Positions 31,801 through 44,961 are shown, counted from the first letter of the stretch. The stretch is 64,000 nt of DNA from Aculops lycopersici (GCA_015350385.1 WNKI01000004.1:3252855-3316854); one strand, 5' to 3'. Translations and numbers: made by a program. Notes: generated from the letters alone by a model not told the origin.

Positions 31801-34800
31801 AACGACCACCAACATCACTAACCAAACAACTAGACAAACTTGCGGACGAGGCAGAAAACAAACGGACAACAATTTGATTTTCTCGCTTCTCCTCTTCTTC
31901 CTACTCCATTGTCTTTGTCTTCGTGTTTCTCTTCCTGTTTAAGCTGCAGCCTTTACTCGCTCGACTGACTGGTGTTTAGTGTGCAATGATTGCGGCGCCC
32001 ACTCGCCTACTAGTCAATTGTTTGCCATCTCGTTGCGTGCGGTTGTTTTTTCGCTCCACTAGCCACGTGATTACGCAACCAACCTTCGTCTTGTTGCCAG
32101 AGGAGTCTCGAGTTGCACATCAACTGAATTCAAAACCACAACCACAACAAACCGCCACAAACTAGTAGGTCAGCAATGACAAACTGGATTCAGTGGCAGC
32201 AATGAAGCAATTGTTGTCCGATTGTAAAACATTCCTCTCGGTGGTTGCGTTTGAATGGTGCCTTTAGTAGAACAAACATAAGATCAGACGCACAGCAAGA
32301 GAAATTCCAACGCAGCAATGCAACATGGACAAGATGTACAAATTGGCTAGCCAACAACAAATTTAACAGCCAACTTGGGATTCTTCAAGTCGGCGGCCGA
32401 CAAACTGGGAAGTCGTGTCATTCTACCGCTAAACTAAGACTGGGATAGAACAAGCGCAGCGTCATTAGAGTCGCAACTTTGGTTAAATTTCCCGGATGTT
32501 GTCTTTCGCTCCCCCTCCTTCTCCTCTCACTGACTCTCCTCCAAGTTTACGTTTGAACCAACCAATTGACCAACTTGCCAAGTTGCCTTGTTGTGAATGA
32601 CTCATCAACATCTAACTCACTTTACTATCCGTGTTTCTATTTCGGGTAAATTAGATTACCCTTAGCCATGGTTCTCACTCTTACAGTAATATACTCGACC
32701 ATCTCCATTCCCTCCCTTCAAATTTCTTGTCTCTGCTAGTTTCTCCATCTATTTTCTTCTCTCTCTCCCCCTACACTTTGCTCGCCCAGGACTTGGTTAG
32801 AGACTTTTGGTTGGATGCTTTTGATTGTCGCTACATGCGAAAAACACGCATTCGACGACGACATTACGACTTTTGTGCAATTCTAGCTTTCGTTTAAATG
32901 GGCGACAACAAGGAAAAACCAGCAAATAGAATCGATGACGATAAGGAATTATTCAAATTTTCGCGCCTCCATAGTGAACCGGAAGTGCGAGGAGAAATCC
33001 ATTTTTTCTTCTCCAGTTTGTTCCTCCTTCGATTTCTCTCTAAGCAACCATTAGAATCGGACCATCTTTCATCTCACCCTCCATCGACATTCTATCACAA
33101 CTATTCACTACAATAAACCAAACGGAACCAAACGAAACCGAATCGAATCGAGGCGATGAAAGCAAGCCAATTACTCTGGCGGCACAAGTAGTGGCTGTGG
33201 TTGTTGTCGATAATTCTCATGATGATCATGATGATGGTGAGACGGCCACTCGGCTGGCCGGCAAGCAGCAAAGTTTTGCGTGTTAGTTTTAGTCTTGGTC
33301 TAGGTTTGGGTTTGGTTTGGGCTAGCAGTCGGCCTTTCAACTAACAAGCACTTGAACTTTGGACAGGTTTCTCTGCGTTACGTAAGCAAGGAGTTTCAGG
33401 AGCAAGCAAGCGAGCGAGTGGGCGAGACTCGAGCGCCAATTTGAGTTTCGGCGCCTCAAGTGGAATTACCGCTGGGTATTTGGGTTGGTGGTTGTTGGTG
33501 GTAGCGCCAGTGAAGGCGGAAATACTAACAGTAGATAACACACATTGCAAGACACGACTATAGACACGCGCTACTCAACTCAAACCGCCAGTTTCGCCCC
33601 AGTTTCCCCTCGCAAGTTTGAATGATCGACAAGCAGCAATTGGTCGCCACGAAGACGAGTGGTTGTTGTGTTGGTTTTGTTGGCGGTGGTGGTGGTTATG
33701 GTGCTACTGTACCGTTGGAAAATTATTCCGAATTGGATTGCAAATGCGCTCTGGCGTAACGCACTCTCTTTCGGCAAAACTCTCGTGCTCCTACGAGATC
33801 AATGCCAAAACTTGCCCCTAAACCGAGAGACAGATGGACTAGAACCACTGGCATCGTCGATTTGCGGCTCAATTGGGCCACCGCTTGCTAATGCCAATTG
33901 ATTGGCAAGTTCGGCTCGATTCTCGTGGTGTTCGGTTCGTGGTTAGTGGTTCTCATTGGAGACCACAATCACACTTTCAAAACTCAAGTGGTTTGAGGCA
34001 AACGCAGCGCCGAGTTTGAGCAGAGAGGTGGAGAAAATTTACATCTGTTGGTTGTCATGGTTTGTGTTGTGTTTGATCGACTTGATCTTCGTCGTCGCCT
34101 TTGCTGTCGATCGTATTATTGGCCAAGTTTCTGAACTAGTCGCAGCTCAACAACCGCCCACCAGAAAGAGAGAGAGAGGGAGAGAGAGAGAGAAAAGACG
34201 TATCCTCAGGTGAAAAGGGTACACATATTCATGAGAATAGATAGATGGATGTGGCGAAAACGAATAGCAATGGGAGCTGAATCAAACCAAACTAAACTAA
34301 GTTTGAGGAGTTGCTTTCACTCGTTCCTTTTTGCATTCTAGTTTGCCTTTACACTCAAATTACTTCCTGTAATTGTTTCTCTTGTCCCTTAAACTACAAC
34401 GAGTTTATAAAAACCTAAAAATTCAATTTATGTCTCCTTCTTCCAAGGAAATGAAACTCGATGGCTAGAGACCGGAAACTGCGTAACTTCAACTTCCTCG
34501 AGACAACCGACCATTCAGGCAAACCAACTGGGAAATCACTTGTAGTTTGCTTGCTAATATTCGAGCTCGTTCCTGGTGGACCAAAGTAGGACGATTGCTC
34601 GTTTGCCAGTAACAAAGCAAATTGTCCTTGTCGTGAATCCAAATGAGATCCTTGGAGACACTTGAACCTCTTGGTCTGTCCTCAAAACGTTACAACCATT
34701 TTGAAGAATTCCGCTCTCCCCTTCTCTCTGGCCTTATAATCTACTTCTCTTGTCTCATTTGTCTCGTAAGACAAAAACGACTTGCCAACCAAGTCAATCG

Positions 34801-35738
34801 GGACCCATTGACTTGGTGGACGTTTTTATCGTCTTATCCAATCGCCGACTAAAACGTCGGCTACGTGTTGGTCGATTTAGCTCAAGTGTGCTAAATGCAT
34901 ATCATTTGGCCGCCCACTTCCGGCGCTACGCTGCACTCCATTAGCCTGCCGGATGCATAATGAATAAACTTGCTACGTGGCCATTCAATTCAAAGGGAAA
35001 CGAGCAGCAGCAATACCACCACTGCCACTACCAGTAACTTGTTTCAATTTGTCGGTCCAAATTGAGCAGACTAGTCGTCTTGTTGCCTCCTTCTTTTCGC
35101 CAACACTTGGCTAAAAATCAATTTAACACGTAAAGTCTAGTAGACGTGAAATCTACAAGACGCCCTCGTGTTTGCTTTGTGCACAGGAGAACGATAGGTG
35201 CGCGTTTGAAATTGGGTCGCTAGGTCCCGTAGAGTTAACACGCATTTTGGAGCACCTAGCGCGCGAGCGGGTGTTTTGCAAAAGTTTCTCGTTTGCATAC
35301 AAATTTGATTATTTTCCAATGATTTAGTGCTCGTGAGAGAGGATTTCACCCTCTCGCCATTGAGTAGGGATTGTGTGTGAGGCGTCAAAATTGGCCAAGG
35401 CAAGGCAAGCGGCGAATCATTAACATATAGTTCATTTCCGGCCACCAAGTAAATTCTACCTCCAACTCGCTTGCCCTTCGAATCAATCGAAGAAACTTTT
35501 CCAAATCGGCACACTGCGCCCCAAACAAGCGGCTGGCAAGGCAAACGTTTGAGTTTTCAAGGCGCATGCGCTCCACTGGCCGTCAATAATAGCTATGCAC
35601 TAAAACTGGGACGAAAGCAGCGGCGACAACAATAACAGCAACTCGTTTCGTTGAATAGGTCGCATCATACAATAAGGACAAAGTTTACTTGTTTCTCGCA
35701 ATCCTTTGCGAGTATCTTGTTCTGTAATTGTTGCTGTT

Positions 35739-35783
<45 letters not shown>
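35739..35783. repeat. (GTGGTC)n hexamer array
   Basis: About seven tandem GTGGTC/GGTCGT units followed by degenerate GTTGTG and TGCTGC triplets to about 35810. It lies in the putative ChAT intron. Confidence 0.85.
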
Positions 35784-35785
<2 letters not shown>

Positions 35786-36541
35786 TGTGGTTGTTGCTGC
35801 TGCTGTTGTCCACGTTGTTATTGTGTTTGTAGTTGTGGTGGTTTTGTGGTGGTTGTAGAGTGAGAAGATTCGACGATAGTTTATTGTATTGTGACGTAAC
35901 CTCATCACGGCGCCGGCAACAACAACAGCAGCAGCTGCAGCTGCAGCTGCATCAAAGTCCATGGAAGTAGCGCGGCCGATTTGGCTCGCCAATGGGCAGC
36001 CAGTGAGTCGGTTGCCATAGACAAGCAGCAGCTGTCTTTGGTGGCAAACCTTATTGGCTAGTCACTTGATTGAACGACCAGAGAAGTATAAAGAAGGAGA
36101 GGGGAGCGCGAGAAACTAGCGAGCAATTGGATCAAGCGCAACCACAACATGAAGTTATCTGCGGTTTTGTGCTCGGCTAGCGACAAGGACGAAGATTAGT
36201 TTAGTGTTTTGTGTGAGTGCCAGTATTTCGGGACGCCTCTCGTGTTTTCATACTTGCCATACACAAGCGCGCGTGGCAATCGAAGCAGGTGATCGGGGCA
36301 GCCCAGCGCCTAGAGAGGTGCGTTGAGCCGGAAGTGAGCGGAGAGGCAGCCGTCCATTGGCTCACTCGCCAGTGTTGTGGGTTGCCAGTTATTGGTGGTG
36401 GTTGTGGCGCCAATTGTTTGGAAGTGTGAGAGCGTGTATTTGAGTTTGGTGTTGAGTGTTAACCTGGTTACTAGGGCGCCACAAAAACCAGCTAGGGAAA
36501 ACCGCCACCACCGAAAACAGGTGCTAGAGATCGGATCACAT

Positions 36542-36549
36542 TGACGTCA
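36542..36549. promoter_or_regulatory. Consensus cAMP-response element
   Basis: A perfect TGACGTCA palindrome, 594 bp upstream of the first ChAT coding ATG. CREB-type factors bind this octamer. A match of eight bases can occur by chance in a window this size, so function is speculative. Confidence 0.35.
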
Positions 36550-37142
36550 CACAGGAACAACATACTAGCAGTGGGGCCAAAATTTGCGCTACGCAACCAA
36601 CTTAACATATATGACATCAACAGCAACATTACCACCTATACAGGGTTCACAATAACAGTTTTGGTTAGTACCGTTTGTTTTTTGAATAAGGATTGGGCGC
36701 AAGAAAAGGAATGCATCGGACGATCACTCTATGCGCGTTTCTTCAATTAGCGCGAGCGGGCCGATTGCGAACCAGAAAAATCAGTCAAATTCTTCTTGAA
36801 AGCAAGAAACCAAAAAGTACTTGAAAAATCTGTACCAACAACAATACAAAATACAGCAACAAAAAAGCATAACATCTTTTGGTCAGAAAGAGACCAATAG
36901 ATGTTGGCTTAGAGAGAAGCACTGATAGCAAACAAGCAAACGCTTATGAAAAATCAAAGAGGAGGATGTAGTTGAGAGGGAGATTATGGAATAGTGTTGT
37001 TAAGTTTCTATTATTGTTATGAAAATATTGCAACATATAATATATGTGTTTTTTTGCTTCACGAACCCTATTCATTGGAATAGATAAGAGCAATTCCTGA
37101 AGCTCAAGTTGAAGCTCTCGCCGTCAACCACTGGCAAGCAAG

Positions 37143-40100
37143 ATGTCGGACTTGCACAAATTGGCCCAAGCCATGTGCTCCATCGACCTGGCCGAGTCGC
37201 ACTGGACACAGGTGAGTCTCGAATATCTATCGATGAGTATTTTCATTGTGTTTTACATCTAGTATAAACCAATCAGGATAAAGATAAACTAATATGGTAA
37301 TCAACATAAAAATATAGGAGCTGCCGCATCTCCCGATTCCGGATCTTTGTCTCACCGTCAGCAGATACCTGGCGTCGAACAAGGCAGTTTTGGCGCCAAT
37401 CGATGGCGAGCTAGCAGAGGACAGTCAACTTCCGCTCGGCTGCGGTCTAACCATAGAGCAATTAAGAGCTGGTCGCAAGCAATACGAGCGAACCGATCAG
37501 CTGGTCAAGCAGTTTATGCTCAACGAGGGGCCCCAATTGCAGCGCGACTTGAAGGAGTATGCAAACAAGTGTCAGAATTGGGTAAGTATTCAAAATTTCT
37601 CTAATTATTTGGATGAACTGCTCGTTGTATAGCTCTAGTTTTGCTTGAACTTTGATGCGATTGATGCTGTTGATACGAGGGCGAGTTAATTTTAGGCAGC
37701 ACACACAACAATGAAGATGAACTCGTGCGAGGTAATTGAGCAACAACCGACAGAGACAGCGACAACAACAACAGCAACCTCGTGCGCCTAATTGGCCAAC
37801 CACCTGGCAGCTAGCGCGAGTTTAATTGCCTTCAGCGAGCAATCGGTCGACTCAACGTCTAAAATTCGAGCCAAAGCGAACCAAACTAGACGAGTTACGA
37901 GTGTATACTGTCCGGCTGATTAATCCCGCGGTTACATGGCCGCAAAGTTGCAAGAGCAAACTCTCCCTCTTTCTATCTCTCGCTGCTTTCGATGGGATCA
38001 CATCATCAATTGGAACCAAAGTGGGCGAGTTGGCACTGAACTAGCGATGAATCTGATGCTGCCGCTGCTGCTGCTCTTGCTGGCGAGTTAACGACTACGA
38101 GAAAACCACTGGGCCGCTGGCGAGACTAACGCAAGACTGACAGTTCAAAGTGAGAGTTTCGGCGGTGGAGATAGCGACTGGCAAGTTCAACAGCCAGCAG
38201 CTATAAATCAATCGGCCGGCTGATCATTAATCTTGACGCTCGCGGCGACTTCAATGGTTTGCAATCGGAACAACAGCGACTCGAAGCCGCCGCAAACCTC
38301 GCCAATTTGTTGTTGTTGCTTTAGGTTTCAACTTTGAATTTGTCTAGACTAAAAGTGGCCATGCAGCTCAAGCTAAACTTTACGTCCCCTCGAAGTTTTG
38401 AGTTTCTGTGTCTGTTTTTGTCGCTCGCTCCCGCGAGCAAAAGGAGCGTTGGAAACCAAAACAACGGCGCCGCCGCCAGGTAAAGCGGCGCAACGATCGT
38501 CTGTTGCCATCGACGAGCGACGGCAAAGCCCAAAGACAAAAGGGCCGAGCGCGAGTCGCGTGCCGAGGATCAATCGTGCGTCGCATTCAAGGTGGTTGTG
38601 GCACTAGCTGGTGGTGGCGCCAGTTTTACTACTCTGTTTGTTGAACTACTGCTCGCTCGTTCGCTGCTCCGTCTGGTCGGTGGTTGGCGCACGTCACTCA
38701 CTCACTCACGTAGCGAGCAGTTGGCCACTTGATTGGCCAGGCCGCAGAGTTTATTTTGCGCGCTACCGTTAGTCGGGGCGCCAAATAAACCTACGCCGAA
38801 TCATCAGCAGACTGGCGGATGGACAGAAATGGACTAGTTTGTGTGCCGATAGATAGATAGTTGGATAGATGGCTAATCAAATGAGCAAGCCTCCCTCTTT
38901 CTCTCCTCGAATCGCCGCATGGTTAGCTGGCAAAGTTTGAACTTTGCCGTCGTGGTCGCCGTCGTCATTTAATCTCCACGAAACTCGTGAATGAGTGAGT
39001 TGGATTATCTGTCGTGCCGAGTGGTTGAGTTAGATTCTTTTTTGCCACCAAATAGTAGCTGCCCTTAGCTCGAAGTTCCAACTATGAAAACCATCGACGC
39101 TCCTCGTCCCGTTTGCACGTAACAACTGGCGAGCTCCAGGAGAAATGCCACCACTGCTTCTCTGCTGCTCCTACTACCCGATGGACAAGCGTCAAACAAT
39201 TCAAACGTAGCGCGCTCACTTCAACGTGATCACGTGGTGGTGGCGGTCTCTCAGTAGCCGATCACTTCCGGTTGGCTCGCCTTCCGGACCTAGCGACCCT
39301 TGCAATGTTGTCCTGGCCCTAGATGCGGGCTCTAAACCAGATTGCAGCACCCGATGAGAGACACCATAGTCCTCTTGTGTCTTTGTCGCTGCTGGTGGTT
39401 GGAGAAAGATAAAACAACTTGAAGAGATAGAGAGCGAAAAAGGGGAAGGGGGAGAGGGAGAGGGAAAAAGGGAAAGGGAAGAGGAGCGACAACGTGACGT
39501 GAAATTAGAATTGGAATTGGAAATTGGAAAATTTCTCACCAACTCTCGCATGCGAGGCCAAGTGAGCCAGTCAACTCTCAAGCCAACCACTTGTTCTCTC
39601 TGACTTGACTAGACCTAAGGCCAGCCCACCAGCCGGCCAATCGCTACTTAAGCTTCAAACAGAAATACCACCACCACGACGATGACAACTGAACCAAGAC
39701 AAATGGGCAACACAACTGCATTGCGGCGGTTGTCGGCACGCTGGCATCGGCAATTGCTTCAATTTGTTGGCCCTCGAGGCAAACGAAGACAGTTTTGTTT
39801 CCTTTCTTAGCGTGTTGGTTCTTCTTGTTTCGTCACTGGGAGAGTTGGAATTACTGCTCACTTGCTCCAGTTCCACCTTGAATCAATTGACAGCCTGAAG
39901 GCCTTCGAATGTCTCTTAAGTTTTGTTGGTGGTAGTGGCGAGCAAGCGAGCAAGCAGCTGACTCTGCAGTATAACACCAACCAAACCAACCGAACTCACC
40001 CACCGACCGACAAGACCAACGGAATCGACGAAACACTGGGCAAAACCGACTCAACCAATGGTTCCCTAGATTTGTGCGCCTCTAGTAGTTAATTCAATAG

Positions 40101-42871
40101 TCGTTTCCGCTTTCCCTGCTCACCAATTTGCTAAACTGAACTGGATTGAAAGCACAAGCCACTGCCATGAATACAAATCGCCCAGTGGCTCAGTCTTGGA
40201 CAAAATGGAACTCGAAGAGTTTGAAGATTCCTAGTGTCGCCGGGAAGCAGTAGAAGTTGTGTTGCCTGCCATTAGGGGAGTGTGAGTTCATCTGAATGGC
40301 CATGCGCCAATGTCGTGGCCCGATGAGCAGTCGCTGGATGCTGCTGGTCGATTGCCTAAGTGCTACTGCCACGTGACGCCGCCGCCACCATTCGAGCAAT
40401 CAAATCTCAGCTAATCGTTAGCTTCGCTTTGCCATCCAAAAAACGCCTCTTGGCGCCTCTCTTGAATGGCCCGCTCGCTTACGTTGAACTAACTCTCGCC
40501 GATTGTTGTCCACTTTGTCAATTCAGTGGCTCGGCCAGGTTAGCTTTGGCCACTTGTTAGCATTAATGACCTGTTAATTTAGTTCTGGGACTGATTCGAA
40601 AAAAAATACTATTCGTTCTGTGTGATGAATAATGCTACTCTTATGCGGCGGCGGCTGGCAAGCTAGCCGCCGCCTATATGCGTCGTTGCTACCGCTGCAT
40701 CTGCCGCTCGCTGCCAAGACTGCTCGCTACTCCTTATAGATCCGTCCACTAACTAACTGAAAAATTTTCCACCCCATTCAAAACACACAAAATCAATCCA
40801 CATCACCAAAGGCCACCGAGTACTGGCTCCAGGACATGTACCTCTCCAACCCACTGCCGCTGCCTGTAAATTCGAATCCATTTTTCCTCTTTCCGCGCCA
40901 GAAATTCAACACCTCCATTGAGATGCTCATGTTTGCAACGCGAATTATTCAATTCTCCGTCGACTTCAAGTTCAGGATCGACCAGTAAGTAGTGTTCGAG
41001 TAGAGTTTAAACTCCTCGCTTAACAATTATCTAAAAACTAATCACAATTTACCGCTACAAATTTAAATTTATATAAAAACAGACAAACTATCGAGCAAGA
41101 CTTTGGCTCGGGCCATGGAAAGGGAAAACCGCTTTGTATGGAGACTTATAAAAACTTTTTCCATTCATACAGAATGCCACACGAGGACATGGATCGATTA
41201 TTGCCTCAAAGTCGGCGATCCAATCATATTGTTGTGGCGAGTTGCAATCAATTTTATATCCTACGCTTGGGCCAGGATCCGCTGGACAATCCATACCGAG
41301 AAGACGCGAGCTCCCAGCTCAACGAGTCTAGTATCTTTGAGCAATTGCTAAGAATCTACCGGAGCTCGAGAGAAAACGCACGTCGCGAAACTGGCCCAAA
41401 TGGACAGCAGCAACAGTCCAACGAAAACAATCAATCACCCAAATCCACGACAATCATACCTAAGGTTGGATTATTTACCACAGAGAATCGCAAAATCTGG
41501 GCCAAGTTGCACAAGAAACTCAATCACTGTGGTCAACAACAATCGCGGGCCGGTAGTCAGACTAATCTAGCAAGTTGTGGCTCTTGCTCGCCCACTTCCA
41601 ACGCCGAGTCACTGCGACTGATTGAGGACTGCCTATTTGTCATGTGTCTCGACTCTTTGGTTTCGCAGAAAACCATTGGTGAGGATCAAGAGCAAGATTC
41701 TAGTTGCAATAAATCATCTAACGAACTCAATGACGAGGAGGCTGCGACGGTAATTTTAACAGGCGCCGGCTCAAGCAAGTTCACAGCAAACAGGTGGTTT
41801 GATAAGTTTTTGCAAATCATTGTCGGAAGGGATGGGGTTTGTGGCATCAATATTGAGCACTCAGCTTCAGAGGGTATAACTGTTCTGAGATTTCTCGAGG
41901 AGTTTCTTCATTTTATACGCACAAATCCAATTCAAAACGCTCAACATGGTCAGCAGCAAAAGTTTAACTACCAACAATTGACTGCGAAGTCAATCACCTC
42001 ACCCGGTTACGTGGAACCCAAATCGCCGACAACCCTTCTAGAGGAAAGCGATAAAATTACTCCGCTTAAGTGGAGTTTAGACGATGAATTAATGGAGTCA
42101 ATCAAGATGGCCGAGCAAAAGGTAAATCGTTTGATAGAAAACTTTTCCTTGGTTATCTTTGAGTTTAAACATTTTGGATGCTCATTTGTCAAGAATCAAA
42201 ATCTTTCGCCGGACGCTTTTGTTCAATTGGCTCTACAGTTTACCTTCTACAAATTGCACGGGCAACTCGTGAGCACCTACGAGAGCGCTTCGTTGCGCCA
42301 GTTCCGGTTGGGGCGGGTGGACAACATTCGAGCAAACACCTGTGAAACCTATCAATGGATTCAGTCAATGTTAACTTGTGAGCAAAATGCTTCTTCAACC
42401 GGTAAGACTGAAGGCAAGTCCAAGTATGCGGATGCAGAAGTGGCCTTTATCAAGGCAATCACCAAGCAAGTGGAGATATTGCGCTACACAATCGTGGGCC
42501 ACGGGCCAGACAATCACCTGTTGGCACTGAAGGAGTTGGCCAAGATTCGATATGGTGCCGACGATTTACCTGAACTATTCACCGACCAATCCTATGGGGA
42601 GTATTTAAACTTTCGCCTATCCACGTCGCAATTACCTAATGAATCAGGTATCACCGTTGGTTATGGCGCCGTCGTACCGGATGGATATGGTTGCTCTTAT
42701 AATCCGTGCGTGGATCGAATTATCTTTTGCGTAAGCTCCTTTCACGATTGTCCACTGACGAGCTCATCGAAATTTGCCAGCAAATTGGAGGAGAGTTTAC
42801 TTCAAATGCAATCACTATGTTTGGGTCGCATTCAGGTGGCAAGAGCGGGAAAGCAGCAGGCTAGCAAATAG
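37143..42871 (+). CDS. ChAT: Choline O-acetyltransferase (ChAT)
   Basis: Four coding exons: 37143-37211, 37318-37581, 40812-40984 and 41083-42871, all with GT-AG borders (GTGAGT, GTAAGT, GTAAGT donors), total 764 residues. Joining gives ELPHLPIPDLCLTVSRYL, then NWATEYWLQDMYLSN, PLPVNSNP, GKPLCMETYKNFFHSYRMP, HIVVASCNQFYIL, NRWFDKFLQIIVGRDGVCG with catalytic His428 in EHSASEGI, TYESASLRQFRLGRVDNIRA, DNHLLALKELA, STSQLPNESGITVGYGAVVP and GYGCSYNP. This is the carnitine/choline acyltransferase fold with all key ChAT motifs; STSQ and RVDNIRA bind CoA and acetyl acceptor. It makes acetylcholine in cholinergic neurons. VAChT lies 6.6 kb upstream on the same strand, the conserved cholinergic locus. 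Intron 2 is 3.2 kb; the others are about 100 bp. A Gln/Asn-rich insert sits near residues 250-285. Confidence 0.96.
37582..40811. other. ChAT intron 2, 3.2 kb
   Basis: Bounded by NW|GTAAGT and a CAAAG|GCC acceptor. No supported coding frame on either strand; the short frames present overlap one another and look like noise. A purine-rich GGGAGA/GGGAAA stretch lies at about 39436-39482. Confidence 0.7.
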
Positions 42872-43561
42872 TTTGGTGATACAACAAACTTTACACACTA
42901 TACAGCGGGCAACACGTGCAATATCAAAACAAACAAACAATTAGTGGAGTTTGATTCAGACTTTAGTCGGAAATCCAAATAGATCTACTCAGAAAGGTTG
43001 TGAAAAGTGGAAGACTTTGTTTGTTGTCAAGCTAGATTGATACTGAGAGCTAGGGACGCAGAAGCTCCGTTTTGATCTTGTAAAGGTTAGAATTGTCTCA
43101 GTGTCCGAGTTCATCTGAAACTATCAGCTACAACTAGAGTCAACTATACCCTTCTAAATGTATTATAGTCATTTTATAACTGCATCATAAATTAGTTGCT
43201 GTCAGTTAGTTAGTTTCAATATAATCATAATAAATACATTATCGTTATCATCGAATCAAACAAGTCAACAGGGCGACTAGCGAGTTGTATACGAATTATT
43301 TTTTTAAATCTGCGCGCCAACTTTCACTGCGCAAACTCTATGCAAGCTTCGCGAAGTCTACGCGCTGCTGCAGCGAAAATTTAACCTTGCATCCAATGAG
43401 AGGGGACACGAGCTGGATCTTTGTACCATAGCTGCTCAGGTCATCTTTGTTTATAAAAATTCTAGTACCATTATATTGATATACTCTGTATACATCTATT
43501 TATATCAACTCGTGCTTATTATCTGGACGAGCTAGATACCTGAACAATTACGACCTGGACC
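42872..43561. other. ChAT 3' UTR and ATP synthase gene promoter
   Basis: No coding frame. AATAAA at 43229-43234 is the likely ChAT poly(A) signal. The remaining roughly 330 bp should contain the promoter of the F6-b gene. Confidence 0.5.
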
Positions 43562-44827
43562 ATGTCGTCACTGTCGCGCTTTGCGCCAAAGGTGGCCCGA
43601 TCGGCCATGATTCATCATAGGCAAATGGCCTCGGCCTCTACAGCAACCGAACCAGTGCAGAAGCTATTCGTGGAAAAGATTCGTGAATTCAAGAATAGCA
43701 ACAAGGGTTTGGATAGCGCCCATCAGAAGGCACTGGACGAGGAGATGGTCCGTCTAAAGCGAGTTTATCGCGTAGAGGATGAAAACAAGCTCGCCCAATA
43801 TGATTTCAAGTTTTCTCCCGAGGTGGATGTAAACTTGCATGATATTGACTCCTCGAAGGAGTTGCGTAACAAGATCGCTTCGGGCGAACACCACAAACAG
43901 CTTGTGGAGACCAAGAAGGACGAATCGTCGGCTCTATTGGCCTCAATACCCGATCAAACTCTTCACGACCTCCACTTGCCCAATATGAACAAGCCAGATT
44001 TCAGATTGCTCTTACAAAAGGAATACCCAACAGGCGCTCCAACTCTTGGCGATCCAATACCTGATTATGAGCTCACTACCAAGATGACACCAGAAATCAT
44101 GCAACGGGAGTTGAGAGTTGAGTTTGGCAAGAATATGCCAACCATTCACGATGACAAGGCACCTGAGAGGGACACAGTCAATTTCCCAAGGATCCAATCT
44201 CCTAGAGAGCCTCCAGCAACTCGATTTCATATGATACCAGAGACCTGGTTCCAGTTCTTCTACCCCAAAACAGGTGCCACTGGTCCCTACGCTTTCGGTC
44301 TCGGTTTTGGTAGTTTCTTGTTATCTAAGGAATGGATTGTGTTTGAGCACGAATTTCTAACAGCTATTAGTACTGTTATCATCACCACTTATGCCGTTAC
44401 CAAGTTCGGACCCAAACTTTCTAAGTGGTTTGATAACGAGATAAAGAATACTGAGGACGGCTGGCGCAACTGGCAAGAGGGGCATATCAAGCTATTAACC
44501 GACTTAAAGAACAGTTATGCCAGGAACACTTCCAAGGGTGAGGAGATTATCAAGGATATTTATGAGGCTAGGAAAACGGATGTTGCAGTTCAATTGGAAA
44601 CTGAATATAGAAGCCGAGTGAAGACAGTCTACGAGGAGACAAAAAGAAAATTGAACTATCTGGTCTCGGTAGCCGACTCGACTCGTCAAATCCAACACAA
44701 GAATATGGTCAACTGGGTTATCTCAAATGCTGTTTCGTCGATCGGGCCAAAGCAGGAGAACGAGGTATTAGATAACTGCATCCTGAATCTGAAGCAGTTG
44801 GCCAGCAAGAACCCAAATGTTATTTAA
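43562..44827 (+). CDS. Fused ATP synthase coupling factor 6 and subunit b
   Basis: A single uninterrupted exon of 421 residues with a true ATG. Residues 1-25 form a basic mitochondrial presequence. Residues 30-92 match coupling factor 6: EPVQKLFVEKIREFK, a Glu/Leu/Lys helix, then a YDFKFSPEVDV tail that parallels the FPxFxFxxPxx end of F6. Residues 225-421 match mitochondrial subunit b: ETWFQFFYPKTGATGPYAFG, LLSKEWIVFEHEF, the two-helix membrane anchor, KFGPKLSKWFD, a long charged coiled coil and NMVNWVISNAVSSI. Both proteins are peripheral-stalk (stator) subunits of F1Fo ATP synthase, normally encoded separately. Residues 95-220 are a linker I do not recognise. No splice signals or stop separate the halves. 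Alternative: the N-terminal segment is an F6-like extension of subunit b with a separate true F6 elsewhere. Confidence 0.87.
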   Translation: MSSLSRFAPKVARSAMIHHRQMASASTATEPVQKLFVEKIREFKNSNKGLDSAHQKALDEEMVRLKRVYRVEDENKLAQYDFKFSPEVDVNLHDIDSSKELRNKIASGEHHKQLVETKKDESSALLASIPDQTLHDLHLPNMNKPDFRLLLQKEYPTGAPTLGDPIPDYELTTKMTPEIMQRELRVEFGKNMPTIHDDKAPERDTVNFPRIQSPREPPATRFHMIPETWFQFFYPKTGATGPYAFGLGFGSFLLSKEWIVFEHEFLTAISTVIITTYAVTKFGPKLSKWFDNEIKNTEDGWRNWQEGHIKLLTDLKNSYARNTSKGEEIIKDIYEARKTDVAVQLETEYRSRVKTVYEETKRKLNYLVSVADSTRQIQHKNMVNWVISNAVSSIGPKQENEVLDNCILNLKQLASKNPNVI

Positions 44828-44961
44828 ATTTGTGAGATGTCTTTTCATCTTCAATGTTACCGATGGAGTAAAGCAATTCTTAGCAACCAATCTAACAAGT
44901 AACTTGTAAGCGACATTCGTGTTTATCTCTCTTTGCAAGTCTTCCTTTCAGTTATTGCTCT

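Larger units (their letters stand above)
30504..37142. other. 6.6-kb interval between VAChT and the first ChAT coding exon
   Basis: No supported coding frame. If ChAT uses the ancestral shared 5' exon, this is ChAT intron 1. It contains a CAA/CAG triplet tract (31694-31800), a hexamer array (35739-35783), Ser/Thr-coding-looking triplet runs on both strands that are composition artefacts, and a perfect CRE octamer at 36542. It probably holds neuron-specific control elements. Confidence 0.45.

Noticed and set aside
31587..31942. Poly-Gln and poly-Thr frames
   Set aside because: Both are readings of the same CAA microsatellite; neither has unique flanking protein sequence or gene signals.
35137..35544. 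135-codon minus-strand frame between VAChT and ChAT
   Set aside because: No domain, no splice context and overlaps another frame; expected by chance in 6.6 kb.
35600..35992. 130-codon frame with a poly-Thr run
   Set aside because: It is the reverse reading of the GTGGTC/GTTGTG repeat plus a CAGCTG tract, in a probable intron.
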